A DNA stretch of 64,000 nucleotides from Branchiostoma floridae (taxonomy: Eukaryota > Chordata > Leptocardii > Amphioxiformes > Branchiostomatidae), in contig NC_049993.1 in assembly GCF_000003815.2 (NCBI RefSeq), positions 6,592,489 to 6,656,488 of the forward strand, in the 5' to 3' direction. Made by a program: the position numbers and the translations under genes. How positions within the stretch are numbered: the stretch's first letter is position 1; the number at the start of each line of letters is the position of its first letter. The notes below the pieces were generated by a model. The model made no database searches. It saw only the letters and a program-made list of their open reading frames with translations, and had not been told where the DNA came from. Shown here piece by piece: positions 31,606 to 43,085 of the stretch.

Positions 31606-34600
31606 CTACATGGGTAACCTCTCCACAGCTTCTGGCGGCAAGTGCATCCTGTCATCCGGAGCCACGGACACCGACACAGGGATGTGCAGCCTCTGTGCCT
31701 CCTCTGCCGTTATGTGGATCCTCTCGTCCGCGGACGGGTTGAACATGAGCTGCGGGATCATCTGCGGGACGAAGTTTCCCGGGTAGGTGGAAACGGCCAC
31801 CTGGGTGGGCTGGACGGGCGCCGGCCTGACGATGTGTTCGGTCTGCACGCCAAGGGACTGGAGCTCGTGGACGTCGATGGTTCTGGAGAGCTGCGCGGAC
31901 GCAGACTCCGCCTCCTGTAGGGCCTGCTGCCACTGCTGTGCCATGTCCTGCTCCTGGGGAGGGGGGCAAAACATGACGTATGTACACAACAGTTTTGGTG
32001 TTAAATGGCGAAGTGGCTAGGATAGTGGAAAGATTACAGGTTCAATTCTAGCCTGGATGCCAGACTGTTGCAGGGCCTATACAGCTCGATTTCTTGTCTC
32101 TAGGGCCAACATGAAATTCTACAGCAAACCAGTCTACACTGGTATAAAAGATAACCTTCTTGTGTTGTTTTCAATGGTGTCGTACCTGTTTCGCAACTGC
32201 AGGCTGTGTGCGCGGCTTCCTCGTACGTGAGACCGTGGTGACGCGGCCCTTTTCATGTTGTTTGACGTGGTCCTTCAGTTTGTCCGACCGAGTGTAGCCT
32301 TTTCCGCACAGAGGGCAGTGGTATGGAAAGTCCCCTGTACCAACAAACAACACAAGTTGTCAACCTTTGTATTTCTACATCAGTTGAAATTTGGAGTGAG
32401 TCTGAATGAGAATCACATTCCCAAATTCCCAGTGTCTATATGTATATCTATAGTTACCAATTTTAAGTATTGAATATTGTTAATCTTCATCAAGTGCACC
32501 AAATAAGCTCAATGTTATTTGATTTAAGGGCACTGAAGGTTGAGTTTAACAGATTTTCACTTATCAGTTTGGTCCTGATTTTGAACACTTCAACACAATT
32601 AAGGTTGTTCTTGATTAAGTTGTTCTCAAATAGAGACATAACATGACATGGAAAAAAGCCAAGGTTCTCTGTCGAATACATTCATAAACACCATTATAGT
32701 TAGTAAGAAAGCATAAAACTGTAAAAGAAAAGGAGCACAAGCAAAGACCAACCGTAAACACTCCATTTTCAGCCTATCATGAAATCAAATCCCAGCAAAC
32801 ATTTCACATTTTTCGGTATGTATGCCTATTTTCTAAGCAACAATACAAAAATAGGCCAGGAACCGATCAAGTTAATCAAGGGTAGGAAAAAATCAACCAC
32901 TGCATTTCCTTCAAACATTTCCACAGCTACAGCAGCTGTAGGTCCTGTCACCTGCAGGTGGCCTCACCTGTGTGGATCCGGCGGTGCCTCTTTAGATGGT
33001 ACGGGTCCTTGAAGTTCATCCCGCAGTCGTCGCACCTGTGGAAACACAGGCATGGTTTCAACTACAGAACCGGCAAGGCACAAGAGGGTCCCTCTCACCT
33101 GAGTGTATGCGCCGGTGACGCTTCAGCGAGTTAAGGTCTTTGAACGTCAACTCACATTCCTGACACCTGAGCAAAGGAAAAACATGCTGCCAGTACAAAC
33201 ATCTGGACACACTATGCAAAAATCCCTCAAAGGCAGGTTATGGTGTTACAGTAAAAGCCAGTTAATTGCAAAATGGATTACCACACACTTCTGTTCATTG
33301 CACTGAATCCCTAAATCCAAAATCGGTGCGGTCCAGCTGAATAATTTTGATAATAGCACGTAAAAAGTTGGCAAATGGAATTGCAATTAGATGGATTCTA
33401 CTGTACATAGTAAATAAGAAAAGTGAGAGATAGATTTTCTTCACAGCTACTGCTTTATATGGTCACATGCATAAGTGTGTGGATTATAAACAACAGATTC
33501 ATTCTGGGACAATTTACAGTATTTCTTTCATATGAGTGATACTTATAGATATATATAAATAACGCTAGTTCACTGTTATTTGCAGGAAAACCTATATCAG
33601 TTATATTTAAATCCAGTCTACTTAGGGATATCACTATCGACTTGATATCCCTAAATACCGGTTTTATATGCAACGAAGATAGGTTACCCCGCAAATAAAG
33701 GTGAACTAGTGTTATGGCCATCATGTTCTGTACCCACCTATGAGGCCTCTCATCGGAGTGCGTCCTGCGATGGGAGTACATCTGAGACGACATGGCGAAT
33801 CTCGAGCCGCACACGTCGCACATGTAGGGCTTCTCCCCAGTGTGGGTACGGATGTGGCGCACCAGGTCCGTCTTCCCCCAGAACCCCTTCTGGCAGTACT
33901 TGCAGGTGAAGGGTCGCACACCGCCGTGTTTGCGCACGTGCATGTCCAGCCCCGCCTTGGTGCGGTGTCTCTTCCCGCACTCCTGGCACTGGTAAGGCAT
34001 CTCACCTGGGGGAGCACAAAGTGTTCCACTCATGAATTTTGCACATCTAAGCTGATTAACAATAACATGAGGCCCAACATGATTACTTATAGCCTTCAAG
34101 TAGCAGCAAGGAGTAGATTCAGTCATTCTAACCCTGATGATGGTGTCTGACAGACATCAAAACGATGGATGTGAGTTCTACCCTGGTTGTATATAAAAGA
34201 ACTTTACTATATGAGTAACTACCAACCTGATGAAATTATTTTTGGATGATTAACGTGGGTTTTTTTTCCTTTCAGGCAAAGCTTTCTGAATTACCGATAC
34301 ACATCGTAAAAACCCACAGAATGCAGGTGAAGATCTGTAGATTTGTATACCTTCATTCATATAATCTAAGAAACAGAACATAAATAAAACCAACAATACA
34401 AAATGATGAGACCCTGTAATAATTGTAATCAACAGTTGATTTCGTGTTTTTTATCATCTCTCTCTTTTGGTTCATTGCATGCCTGAATCATGGCATATTT
34501 GGATGCCAATAGCATACTGAATATTCCCTGTAGAAGACAAGACGTTTTGGTCTTTAAGTTTAATCAAGATCCCGGGCAAAAACTCACCTGCTATCTGTAT

Positions 34601-37600
34601 CTGTATTTATATAGCCGGTATAACCGCCGTTTGGCGTAGCACACCAGCTGCTAACCAAGAAAATACCTGTGTGGATCCTCCGGTGGAACTTGTACGCGGT
34701 TCCGTACGCGAACTGCTGTCCGCAGAACTCGCAGACGTAGGGCTTCTCTCCGGTGTGCTTGCGTGTGTGGATGCGCAGGTTGTTGGGGTGGGCAAACTTC
34801 ATGTCGCAGTAGGTACACGGGAAGGGTTTCTCCCCCGTGTGTTTGCGGATGTGTTCCTTCAGTCGGCCCGCCTCCACAAACTTCATGTTGCAGTACTCAC
34901 ACTCGTGCAGGTTCTCTCCTGGAGACACACAGGGAAAGGAAAAACTTTAGCACTAGGGCTGGGTATCAGTACAGCGTACCGGTACAAAACTGCTTTTTCT
35001 TATTGAACCGGACCTGAAAAATTAGGTGGACCGCAGGGCTTTAGCCAGCTCGAAATTTTTTTCCGTCAGCCAATTACAATCGTCACGAAAACCGCGAAAA
35101 TTAATTAGAAGGACTGAACTGAGACCTTGAAAAACGGGTTTTAATGAGATCATCGTATGCGAAAGGGCGCCGACACACATTGTCAACAATCATAACAATA
35201 GCAAGACAAACAGTGTGTGGCTTTTACGGCCGTGGACGGCGTCCCCAAGCCGCCTGTAGCTTCCACCAAGGATTTTTGTCCGTCAAGGTTGACGGATTGG
35301 TTTTAAAATTTTTCCGTCAGACGCAGCAAATTTCCGTCAATTGACGGAAAAACGGACGCTGGCTAGACCCCTGGTGGACCGGATGTTGGACCGATTAGGA
35401 AATCAACAGATTATTTTATCAGGCATTCACACCTTTTGGCGCTTGCAGGTGGAAGAAAATAACAAGAGTGAAGTAGAGTAGAGTTTGTAGTAATTTCTAC
35501 CAAGTTTGACAGCCAATCGTACAGGTGCAGTTAGCGTTGTAGGATTTAAAAACACCAGTGTAAGTCTAATACTCCACCAAACAGATTTCTTTGTAGTGCA
35601 GGGTCTCTCCTGGAGGCAAGCAGGAAAGGCTACAACTTCAGCACATTTAAGATTCTACAACACTTATTGATAAGGTAGGGGTTTGCTCCAGTGTGCATTG
35701 GGCAACTTATATAATTATATTCTGAATACATTGATGAAGTGTAACTTAGAGTGGACTCATTTCTACCAACATCTTTTGCACCACATTCGTCCCAGTTCAG
35801 AACTTTTATTCAGCCAAATCAGTTTCGTCTTTAGTGGCTAGAGGCTAAATGACACAATTTCACGAAGTTTGCAGTTATATAAATCATACTTAGTGCATAT
35901 CGCCCTGGCAAATGTAACTTAATATCATATACGGCGGAGTGTCGAAACACACTGTTGAAAGATAGTGGATGCTATCTGAAACATACAACCATTTACAAAT
36001 TTGTCCACTTGCTTTGAGTAACTTTTGTTCTTTGTATATCTGTTCTTGACTCAACATTTAGACAATGAAGGGCTGGCAACCCTTCCCTACATGTACCAGT
36101 AATATCTTTTTAGGAAACTTGCTTCTCTGTGTGCCACTAGTTGGGAAAGGAACCCAAGAAACCTTACCTGTATGTCGTTTCTGGTGTGTGTTGAGCAGGT
36201 CTTCTGCGATGAACTGAGCTCCACAGATCTCACACTGGAAGGGTTTGATGCCGGAGTGCTTCATCTTATGCCGGTTCAACTTCCACACATCCTTAAACGG
36301 CTTGTCACACTCGTCACATTTGTACATTGCCTCTCCCGACTGAAGATGCATTTCTGGAAATAGCCAAGCAGCGTAAGAGGGGAGCCATGTTAGAGAACCC
36401 AGCAAACTTCTATATTAGAGTAGGGGTTCATCCCAGTGTGAGCAAGTCAAACCTTCTTAGTCTTGTCTTATGTGGCTTGTGCAAAACTATTGTGTTATGT
36501 CTAAAGAGGCCCAAGAACTTCTGTTTGGTTGTAAAAAATTATGGTGACAGTAATCAAGGATTACCAGGACACAAGACCTTAAAATAAAACTCCAAGTCTA
36601 ACCAAATGAGAAATACAAAAGACTTCCATAAGGTCATTGTATAAGAAAAATAGAGTGACTAAAAATTTCATTGAAAACTCTCCTTTCAACCTAGTAGTTC
36701 CTCAAAAAGGGTGTATTTGAACTTTAAGTTTGTACAATACTACTCCATAATCCATTCATACCCGTAATCCATTCAACACTAGTTCAACTTTGTTTTGTTT
36801 TCTTAACATGATGTTAAGGGATATCAAGTTGACGGACGATGCAATATTTTGGAAATAACTGCAATATTTTGAAAATAATACAATTTCAAACCACCATTCA
36901 TTGACCTGCTGTCCCTAAATACCCTGTTTCTAAAAGCAATGGACATAGGTGTTGACTCACTCTGCACATGTCGGATGAGCTCAGGGGTCCTGACGAACAG
37001 CTCTTTGCACAGTTTGCAGCGACAGTTCTTCTCCTTACTATTCTTCTTAATGGTATGGTCCGTCTTAAGATGCTGGGTTAGCTGGGACACTGTTCCAAAA
37101 CTCTGTAGGGGGTACACACATGGCAATATTTGAAAAAATTCAGCTGTTTTCTGGCAAAGAAAAAAGCATCTCACTCAGAACTCTAGCCAGTTAGAAATTT
37201 ATTTTTGCTGTTTTGGTTATTTTTATCATATTTCAAGGTTAGTATACCATGTGCTGGGACATTATTTCATGCAAATATCAGACTTATGCCATAATGGCTT
37301 ACGCAATTACGGCATTTTATTCATACTGGGGTGAATGGGAAATGGTTTGGGTTTTCAGATTTCTATGCAATTCCCTGAATTATGCAATTTGCCATAATTG
37401 CACATCTTTTCCCACCATTTTTTTCCATCAACGTTGACAGAATTGAATAACATAAATCTCTGTAATACTATGCAAAATTTCACCAAACAACAGAATGGCT
37501 AGTGTCCTTCTCCTAATCTCACAGGGCCAGGCTTTTAGCTAGGATTTAATAATATGGAGTCCAAACTTATTGGTGAGTCGCAGTAAGTGACTATTGTAGG

Positions 37601-40600
37601 GGGGGTCTGGGGGCATCCACCTTTCATGGTGCAGAGTTTTTGATGATTTCAAGTTAAAAAAAGTGCATTCTTAAGTATCCCAAGAGGCAAAAATACTGTT
37701 CCAGAGGTCACAGTAGAAGACTGTGACCACAGATGACCTGGTAGCATCCCTGGTCAATCAGAATTTCATGCTTGTCAGACGATTTTCTCCTCAGTGTAAG
37801 GACGTCCAGGGGCATCAGGTTTCTTGTTATTCTAAGAAAAGTGCGTCCAGATGACGCGTTGACGCATGCCTGGCTAAAAGCCTGCACAGGGCTCATGATA
37901 TCAATAAACCAATAGATAAACTTTTATTGGTCGTACCTTGTCCTCGCAGATGTTACACTGGAACACCTCCTGTTTCTCCAGCTCATGTAGCCGCTGGTGG
38001 CGGATGAAGTGACCCTGCTGAGCAAACTTCTGGTGACACACCTCGCACTCGAACGGCTTCTCGTCTGTGTGCTTGTTCTTCTGATGCTGCATCAGGTTTC
38101 CATACGTCGTGCAGACCTGGGGTGGGAGGGGGGTATAAAGCATTGGCAGGGCTCGAAATACCACCTGCATATGCAGGGCAGTGCATGTAAAATTGGAGCT
38201 GTGCAGGTATTTCTGGTGTCTACCTGCACCTAACCTGTACTGGTCCATGAACTGGGTTTTATGCATAAATGTTCTATGATGTAGGTGTACATGGATTGTT
38301 ATTAGCTACATTGACCTATAAAGTATAAAAGAAATAATAGCAATGGTTCCTGAAAAATTTTAGTATCCACATTTCCTAATTTCAGAGTGGTGCAAGTAAA
38401 TTTGTCTGGTGCAGGTAATTTTCCATGTTACCTGCACCAGTGCAGGTATGCAGAAAAAAGGATTTTGAGCCCTGGCATTAGTGAACACCTCAGGGAAAGA
38501 ACCCTAACCATTGTTCCCTAATATTTACCTTGCCACATTCGTTACAGGTGTGGGTCTCCGTTGAGAGCCGTTGTCTCCTACGGCGCGGGAGGGGGGCAGT
38601 GGGCGTGGTCTCGGGCGAGGCGACCTCCGCAGGCTCTGTCCGTCTTCTCTTCACCTCAGGTTTTACATCATCACCTGTGCAAACCAGGTGTGGGGGTTCA
38701 ATCATTACACAGCTCAAAATACGGCAGTGCAGGTTAGTGAACGTAGGTATTTCTGATTTCAATTGCAGTCAAACTTAACTGGCATTGGTCAAAAGTAGCA
38801 TCCACTTATTATACAGTAGTACAAGATTTCAGATGGCACCCAGCCCACAGTCAAACATTCCTTTTTTCTGGACTGACTGAAATGGATCGAAAATGGGTTG
38901 TACAGGTAAAACTTGTCTTGTCCAGTTACTGCTGTGAAGGGACTTTAAAAAAAAAGAGTATTCGAAGTCCTGCATCAAAAAAGTTTTGAAAATATTTGGC
39001 ACAGTTTTTACGATGTCAGTTTCCCTGATATACCAAGAAAGCAGTTACTCAAGCAACTGGATATGACTTTGGAAATCGTTAGACATTTCAGATAGCATCC
39101 ATACTGTGTCGCTGTCGAAAGATAGTGGATGCTTTCTAAAACATCTGACGGTTTCCAAAGCCATATCCAGGTGCTTGAGTAACTGCTACTTGGCATATCT
39201 TATTACCCAGATGTCTACTCTTCATCAAAGTAAGTTACCTTGATCATCTCCTGACTCCTTAGTGAGCATGAGTTTGTCTCCTGCTCCCACCAGTGGGGAA
39301 AACCCCACCAACGTGTCGTCTTTCGTCGCAGTGTTGGTACCAGCAGCAGCAGCTGTTGCTGACCTGAGAGTATTAGAAAAAAGAAAACAGTCATCATGAC
39401 AAACTGGTCAGCGCTTGGAGTACAAACATTAGATAGCCTCGTATCCATCTGTAGTGTAGCTGCTAAGTCTCTTTTGTCCTCTCCTCTAATAGGGATGGAC
39501 ATTTTTCTTGTGCTTGTTGCATCACTTGTTTTTTAATGTGGAAATACTCGGTAATAGTAGATTACCGTGTTGTAGTTTGACCCCGTTTGGCTGTGGGGGT
39601 GACTCGAGTGCCCTCCTTCTTAGGGTCATAATCCTCGTCATTTTCCACATCGTCCTGATAACCGAGACTGGCTTCTGATTCGCTGATGTCTTCGTAGTCA
39701 TGGTTACCATCCCCAGCTGCATTCAAGTCAATGGTGACACCTCTTTTCAGCTGCAAAAGCAGATGTAACAATATAAGATATAATGTCTGTCGGCCAAAAC
39801 CTTCTGTTTGTTTTTCAAACTGTCAATGCCAAAACTGGGCCCATTACTTTCCAATGAGATTTTATATACTCTGTATTTGCTTATACTGAAGCAAATTGGG
39901 TACAGAGGGCATTTGAATCTCACTGAGCACAGTGAGAAGATTATAAAAGCTGACAAAACAATCTTTTGCTCAACACACTTTGTCCACAAAGAGTGTAATG
40001 ACAAACACAAAAAAGTTACAACTTTGACAGTTTCTCTATGATTCTCAATAACATAAGAATAGCATTTTTTTTTCATTTCCTTTACTACTTAACATGAATT
40101 TGTAATATGTGCACCAAAACAAGATAGCAGAAACATAGCATGGAAACAAACTAGTGTTCAAAACCCTGCTCATCAATTTCATAAATGGTATGACATGATC
40201 AAAGAATAGTAAATCTCCAAGGCCCGTACCTGTGATTGCAGGTATTTGGAGCAGATGTCTGAGATGACGACAATCTTCAGCACCTGTGCAGCCTCCATCA
40301 CACTGGCCACATTGTTCTCATCCAGGGCCAGCTTGGACGTGTAGGTGTGTTCTAACACCTGCAGAGAAATGCATTTACAAAGGTTAGACATTCAGGTAAA
40401 CTATATTCATGGGCAAATCAGTCTCTATAACAGGATAAAATTCAGAGATTACTTCTGGATGATGCTGAGTGATTTTAACATGCCAGAAAGCTATCTCTCC
40501 TGTCAGGTTGTCTACATGTTATGTAGTGGCAGACATGTTGATGGCAACTTTTCTGAAAATATAAATATTTACATAATGGAGGCCTACAAGCTTCCATTTT

Positions 40601-42248
40601 TCTATTGACCTTGCACTTCACTTGACTTGGCTTGACAGTATTATATAATTCATGAACATGTATCTGCTGCTGCTACAATTCATTTTCAGCCACAAAAAAT
40701 ACAAACCTTTGTGCCTTTACAGTTTACACTGCACTTTTTTATGCATATCATCCTGCAGGTAGGGACAAAAAAGAACCCACCTGGCTGAACCCCTCAGCAG
40801 TGATGTCCGTGATCTCCACAAACGGGATGTGTTTGACGTCCTTCCGTGTGAAGACGGAGTTGAAGTAGCTGCTGCAGGCCGCCAGCATGGACTTGTGCGC
40901 GCGGAAGCGCCGCCCCTCCACGATGATGGTCACGTCACACAGCAGCCCGTCCTCCCGCTGCTGGTTCAGCTTCTTCAGGATGTCCTTGCTGTGGTGCGGT
41001 GTCTCGTGGATGAACTTACGCATGGAGGATGTGGCGGGGGAGGTCACCATGGCGGGGTCCTCCACACTGGTGGAGGGTTCAGGGGGGTGGGGATCCTGGG
41101 GAGGGAAGCTTTAGCATCAACTTTGTGGAATAAAAATTAAGATACTATTAACAAATCAAGAATTACAATATGCTTCCTATCTGGCTATCACCTTCAGCTC
41201 CTACCATACTACTGCCTCAAGGAAAAGTGACCTGCAGGCCAATTTGAGATTCTCATGAATTAATAAAGCTTCAAACAACAAGTGATCCAATGAAACTATA
41301 ACCATTCAGCAACACAAAATTAAGTATAGTATTATTATTATAGTCTGTCTTATTAACTTTAATTTATCATAAATCTGACCATTCCATTAGAATTCATGCC
41401 ATTATTTTTTCATGTGCCGAAAATGTGCAATCCCTTAAATTTTGGAAAATGTGCTATTTCCACTTAGTATGGAAATTCTTTTCGTTAACAATTGAGAATT
41501 TCTTTGATTACATAATTTTCTTTAATTGTGCTCATAAAGATGGTCATCAGTTTGTTGCTCCAAATTATGTCTTGCACCAATCTCGTTAAAACTGGGGACC
41601 TTTCCTAAATCTAAAACCTGTCCAGTCGCTAGTCGCCACACCTGGCCGTCCCCTCACAGACAACAGGGAACCACCCCTGACACTTCTTGGAAAACTTTCG
41701 CTGGGGGTCATTCAGCACTGATCCCGGTAACATGTTCCGCTTTCTGCAATCGCAAACCGCCAAAAACAAACCGAGATCTGGTTTACACATTCTGCTGGTC
41801 TTGTGGGGAAAGCTTTGCTTTCTTTCTTTCATCTGGTTCCGATTTGTAGAGAAGGAAGTCGGCAGTGCGCAAGACAGGCGTCCCTTCCAGACAAGGCGCC
41901 TACAATGAATAATGAAGTACCCCCAACGTAGCGGACAACTCGACGGCAGAAACCAGTCGATATTTACCCTAAATCTCGAGTTTTGGGGGAGACTAAACCC
42001 ACAGTTTGAATCGGAAAGTGGCTATGGAGGTTGTTTTGGTGCGCTTTCGCTGAAAATGACCCCCTCGCGGCGGGGATCCATTCATTTGCCGGGCGGGGTG
42101 TCCTGTGGCTGCGTGGGGGCCGACCGATCATGGCGGAGACAGTGCCACGCACAAAAACAGCTCAGCAGAAAACTCCATCCACCGCCCCAACACACCCCGA
42201 CGACACGCCCAGCGGAGATAGGAGGTGAATCCAGGCGGTACTTACCAT
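31606..42248 (-). CDS. BTB/POZ and C2H2 zinc-finger protein (ZBTB-A), 15 exon slots with one alternative pair
   Basis: Coding exons: 42248-42246 (ATG only), 41095-40781, 40358-40230, 39750-39566, 39363-39239, 38674-38529, 38116-37937, 37102-36961, 36353-36168, 34918-34667, 34005-33738, then 33166-33099 OR 33035-32968, 32334-32186, 31953-31606. Using either 68-nt exon gives 831 residues with every junction in phase. Order: BTB domain (about residues 35-149; LCDVTIIVEGRRFRAHKSML, then ACSSYFNSVF), an acidic linker (ENDEDYDPKKEG), a basic K/R-rich patch (exons 6 and 7), 14 C2H2 fingers, then a C-terminal tail with SRTIDVHELQSLG and PQMIPQLMFNPSADE. BTB domains dimerise and recruit co-repressors; the fingers should bind DNA in the nucleus. 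It resembles PATZ1-type BTB domains, but I cannot assign orthology. It is a tandem paralogue of ZBTB-B at 53184-57892. Confidence 0.9.
31999..32150 (+). mobile_element. tRNA-derived SINE-like sequence in ZBTB-A intron
   Basis: TGGCGAAGTGGCTAGGATAG resembles an A box, and GGTTCAATTCTAG about 30 bp later resembles a B box. It lies antisense to ZBTB-A between its last two exons. A full tRNA cloverleaf is not evident, so a SINE head is more likely than a tRNA gene. The end is approximate. Confidence 0.45.
32968..33035 (-). CDS. ZBTB-A alternative finger exon B (68 nt)
   Basis: Encodes the finger CDDCGMNFKDPYHLKRHRRIH plus G, entered with two bases of a codon upstream and left with one base of the next. 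The acceptor is TTTCCACAG and the donor GTGAGG. It has exactly the same length and phases as exon A at 33099-33166. By standard numbering the recognition-helix residues are D(-1), Y(2), H(3), R(6). Confidence 0.85.
33099..33166 (-). CDS. ZBTB-A alternative finger exon A (68 nt)
   Basis: Encodes CQECELTFKDLNSLKRHRRIH plus S-G, with the same entry and exit phases as exon B. The acceptor is TTTGCTCAG and the donor GTGAGAGGG. Helix residues D(-1), N(2), S(3), R(6) differ from exon B at positions 2 and 3. Only 63 nt separate it from exon B. Joining A to B would shift the frame and meet a TGA inside exon B. Confidence 0.85.
33565..33709. mobile_element. CTAGTTCACC MITE copy in ZBTB-A intron 11
   Basis: CGCTAGTTCAC on the left is mirrored by GTGAACTAGTG on the right, with ACCTATATC/GATAGGTTACC just inside. 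The central GGATATCA...TGATATCCC forms a second arm. The right end lies about 28 bp from the donor of exon 11 (33738). Confidence 0.7.
34955..35610. mobile_element. GGTGGGTACCGG-family hAT-like element, copy 3, interrupted
   Basis: The left end GGGCTGGGTATCAGTACAGC leads to GTACCGGTACAAAAC, as in copy 1. After the MITE inserted at 35034-35373 the match resumes (GGATGTTGGACCGATTAGG) and fades near 35610, so the right terminus is lost. It lies in the ZBTB-A intron between exons 9 and 10. Confidence 0.65.
35034..35373. mobile_element. hAT MITE CAGGGCTCTAGCC, copy 5, nested
   Basis: Complete copy with a perfect 8-bp duplication GTGGACCG (35026-35033 and 35374-35381), inserted inside the older element at 34955-35610. 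Confidence 0.92.
38147..38474. mobile_element. hAT-like MITE with CAGGGCTCGAAA terminus in ZBTB-A intron 6
   Basis: The left end CAGGGCTCGAAATACC is opposed by GATTTTGAGCCCTG on the right. The interior has paired blocks of CCTGCA/GTGCAGGTA words. It makes up about 80% of the 412-bp intron and starts 31 bp before the exon 7 acceptor. The 8-bp flanks are not an exact duplication. A cousin is at 51749-52109. Confidence 0.7.
39026..39230. mobile_element. hairpin element, relative of the one at 26295-26717
   Basis: GCAGTTACTCAAGCAACTGG on the left and CCAGGTGCTTGAGTAACTGC on the right are imperfect complements, with GATAGCATCCA and GATAGTGGATGC around the centre. It borders ZBTB-A exon 5 (39239-39363), and its right edge almost touches the exon's donor. 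Confidence 0.65.
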
Positions 42249-42350
42249 TCTGTGGGGAGAATGCGCCCGATCACGCCTCTTTGAACGGGGAAAATCGGGG
42301 AAAATTCACCAAATATCGCCCTTCCGCCCCTCACTGTCCCTCAGCCATAA
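42246..42350 (-). promoter_or_regulatory. ZBTB-A exon 1: 5' untranslated region with short upstream frame
   Basis: A CpG-rich first exon on the minus strand ends in ACAGAATG followed by the donor GTAAGTACC. The ATG is the last codon of the exon and joins in frame to GAT-CCC-CAC at 41095, giving M-D-P-H-P-P-E-P. Upstream, from about 42349, an ATG-GCT-GAG-GGA-CAG-TGA frame could act as a five-codon upstream ORF. The 5' limit of the exon is not known. Confidence 0.65.
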
Positions 42351-42452
42351 TGGACAATCCCAGAAAGCAGTTCGATCAGGGTCGAACCATTTCTCATTTC
42401 GGATAGGGGTGCCAGGCAAATCTTCCCGAGTTTAGGGCTACTAGTTGAAGTT

Positions 42453-42612
42453 AGCCTCTACCAGGCTTCGTGGATCGGTGAACTTATTGTAGGAATTGGA
42501 CAAATAGAGTCTATAGTACGCTAGGGGAATTAGCCGGACAGAAGAGTACGTTTCCTCACCTTCGTGGTGAGGATAATGATTCTACCGATCCACGGAGCCT
42601 GGTAGAGGCTAG
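42453..42612. mobile_element. hairpin MITE, TAGCCTCTACCAGGCT termini
   Basis: AGCCTCTACCAGGCTTCGTG and its near complement CACGGAGCCTGGTAGAGGCT frame a 160-bp element, with GGATCGGT/ACCGATCC extending both arms. The 9-bp flanks AGTTGAAGT and GGCTAAAGT match at six positions and differ only by transitions. That is compatible with an old 9-bp duplication as in the TAGCCTGG family. It lies just upstream of ZBTB-A. Confidence 0.7.
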
Positions 42613-43085
42613 GCTAAAGTTACGGCCGCCAAAATTGCAAAAACTTTTTGTTCTGCAATGACATAAAAGAAAGAGACAAGAACATCCAAAGATGTGTAGC
42701 TAAGATTGTATGAAACCTCTAATGTCTTTTGACCATCCATTTATTACCTTTACCAAGAAGGTTGTGTTTTCGCAAGGACGTTGAAAAAGAACCTCATTGG
42801 ATTTAGGTTGTGGCTGTTGACCTATGTGCGCTGTGCGCATCTAATAAATTCGAGAAGATGTTGATGGATCTTCATGATATTTGGTATGGGTGCGTGGGTA
42901 GGAGTCGGGAAGACAGAGGTCAAGTTCGATAATGTGCATCGTAGCTGCTTCCTACGATGCTAATGTTTATTTATTTGTATATAAAACAGCATAACCTAGC
43001 ATATAAAAAAGATTGTGGATGGACGTTAGTGATATTTGGTAAGTGGGTGACGTCTTTTTTATTAGAACACATGTGGTCCTTTGTG
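42613..43085. other. intergenic, nothing recognisable
   Basis: No gene or element boundary that I can support. Confidence 0.4.

Noticed and set aside
33709-34150. Open frames antisense or shifted relative to zinc-finger exons (also near 31642, 34671, 53675 and 56346)
   Set aside because: Shadows of GC-rich finger-coding exons on the opposite strand; the minus-strand finger frames explain the sequence.
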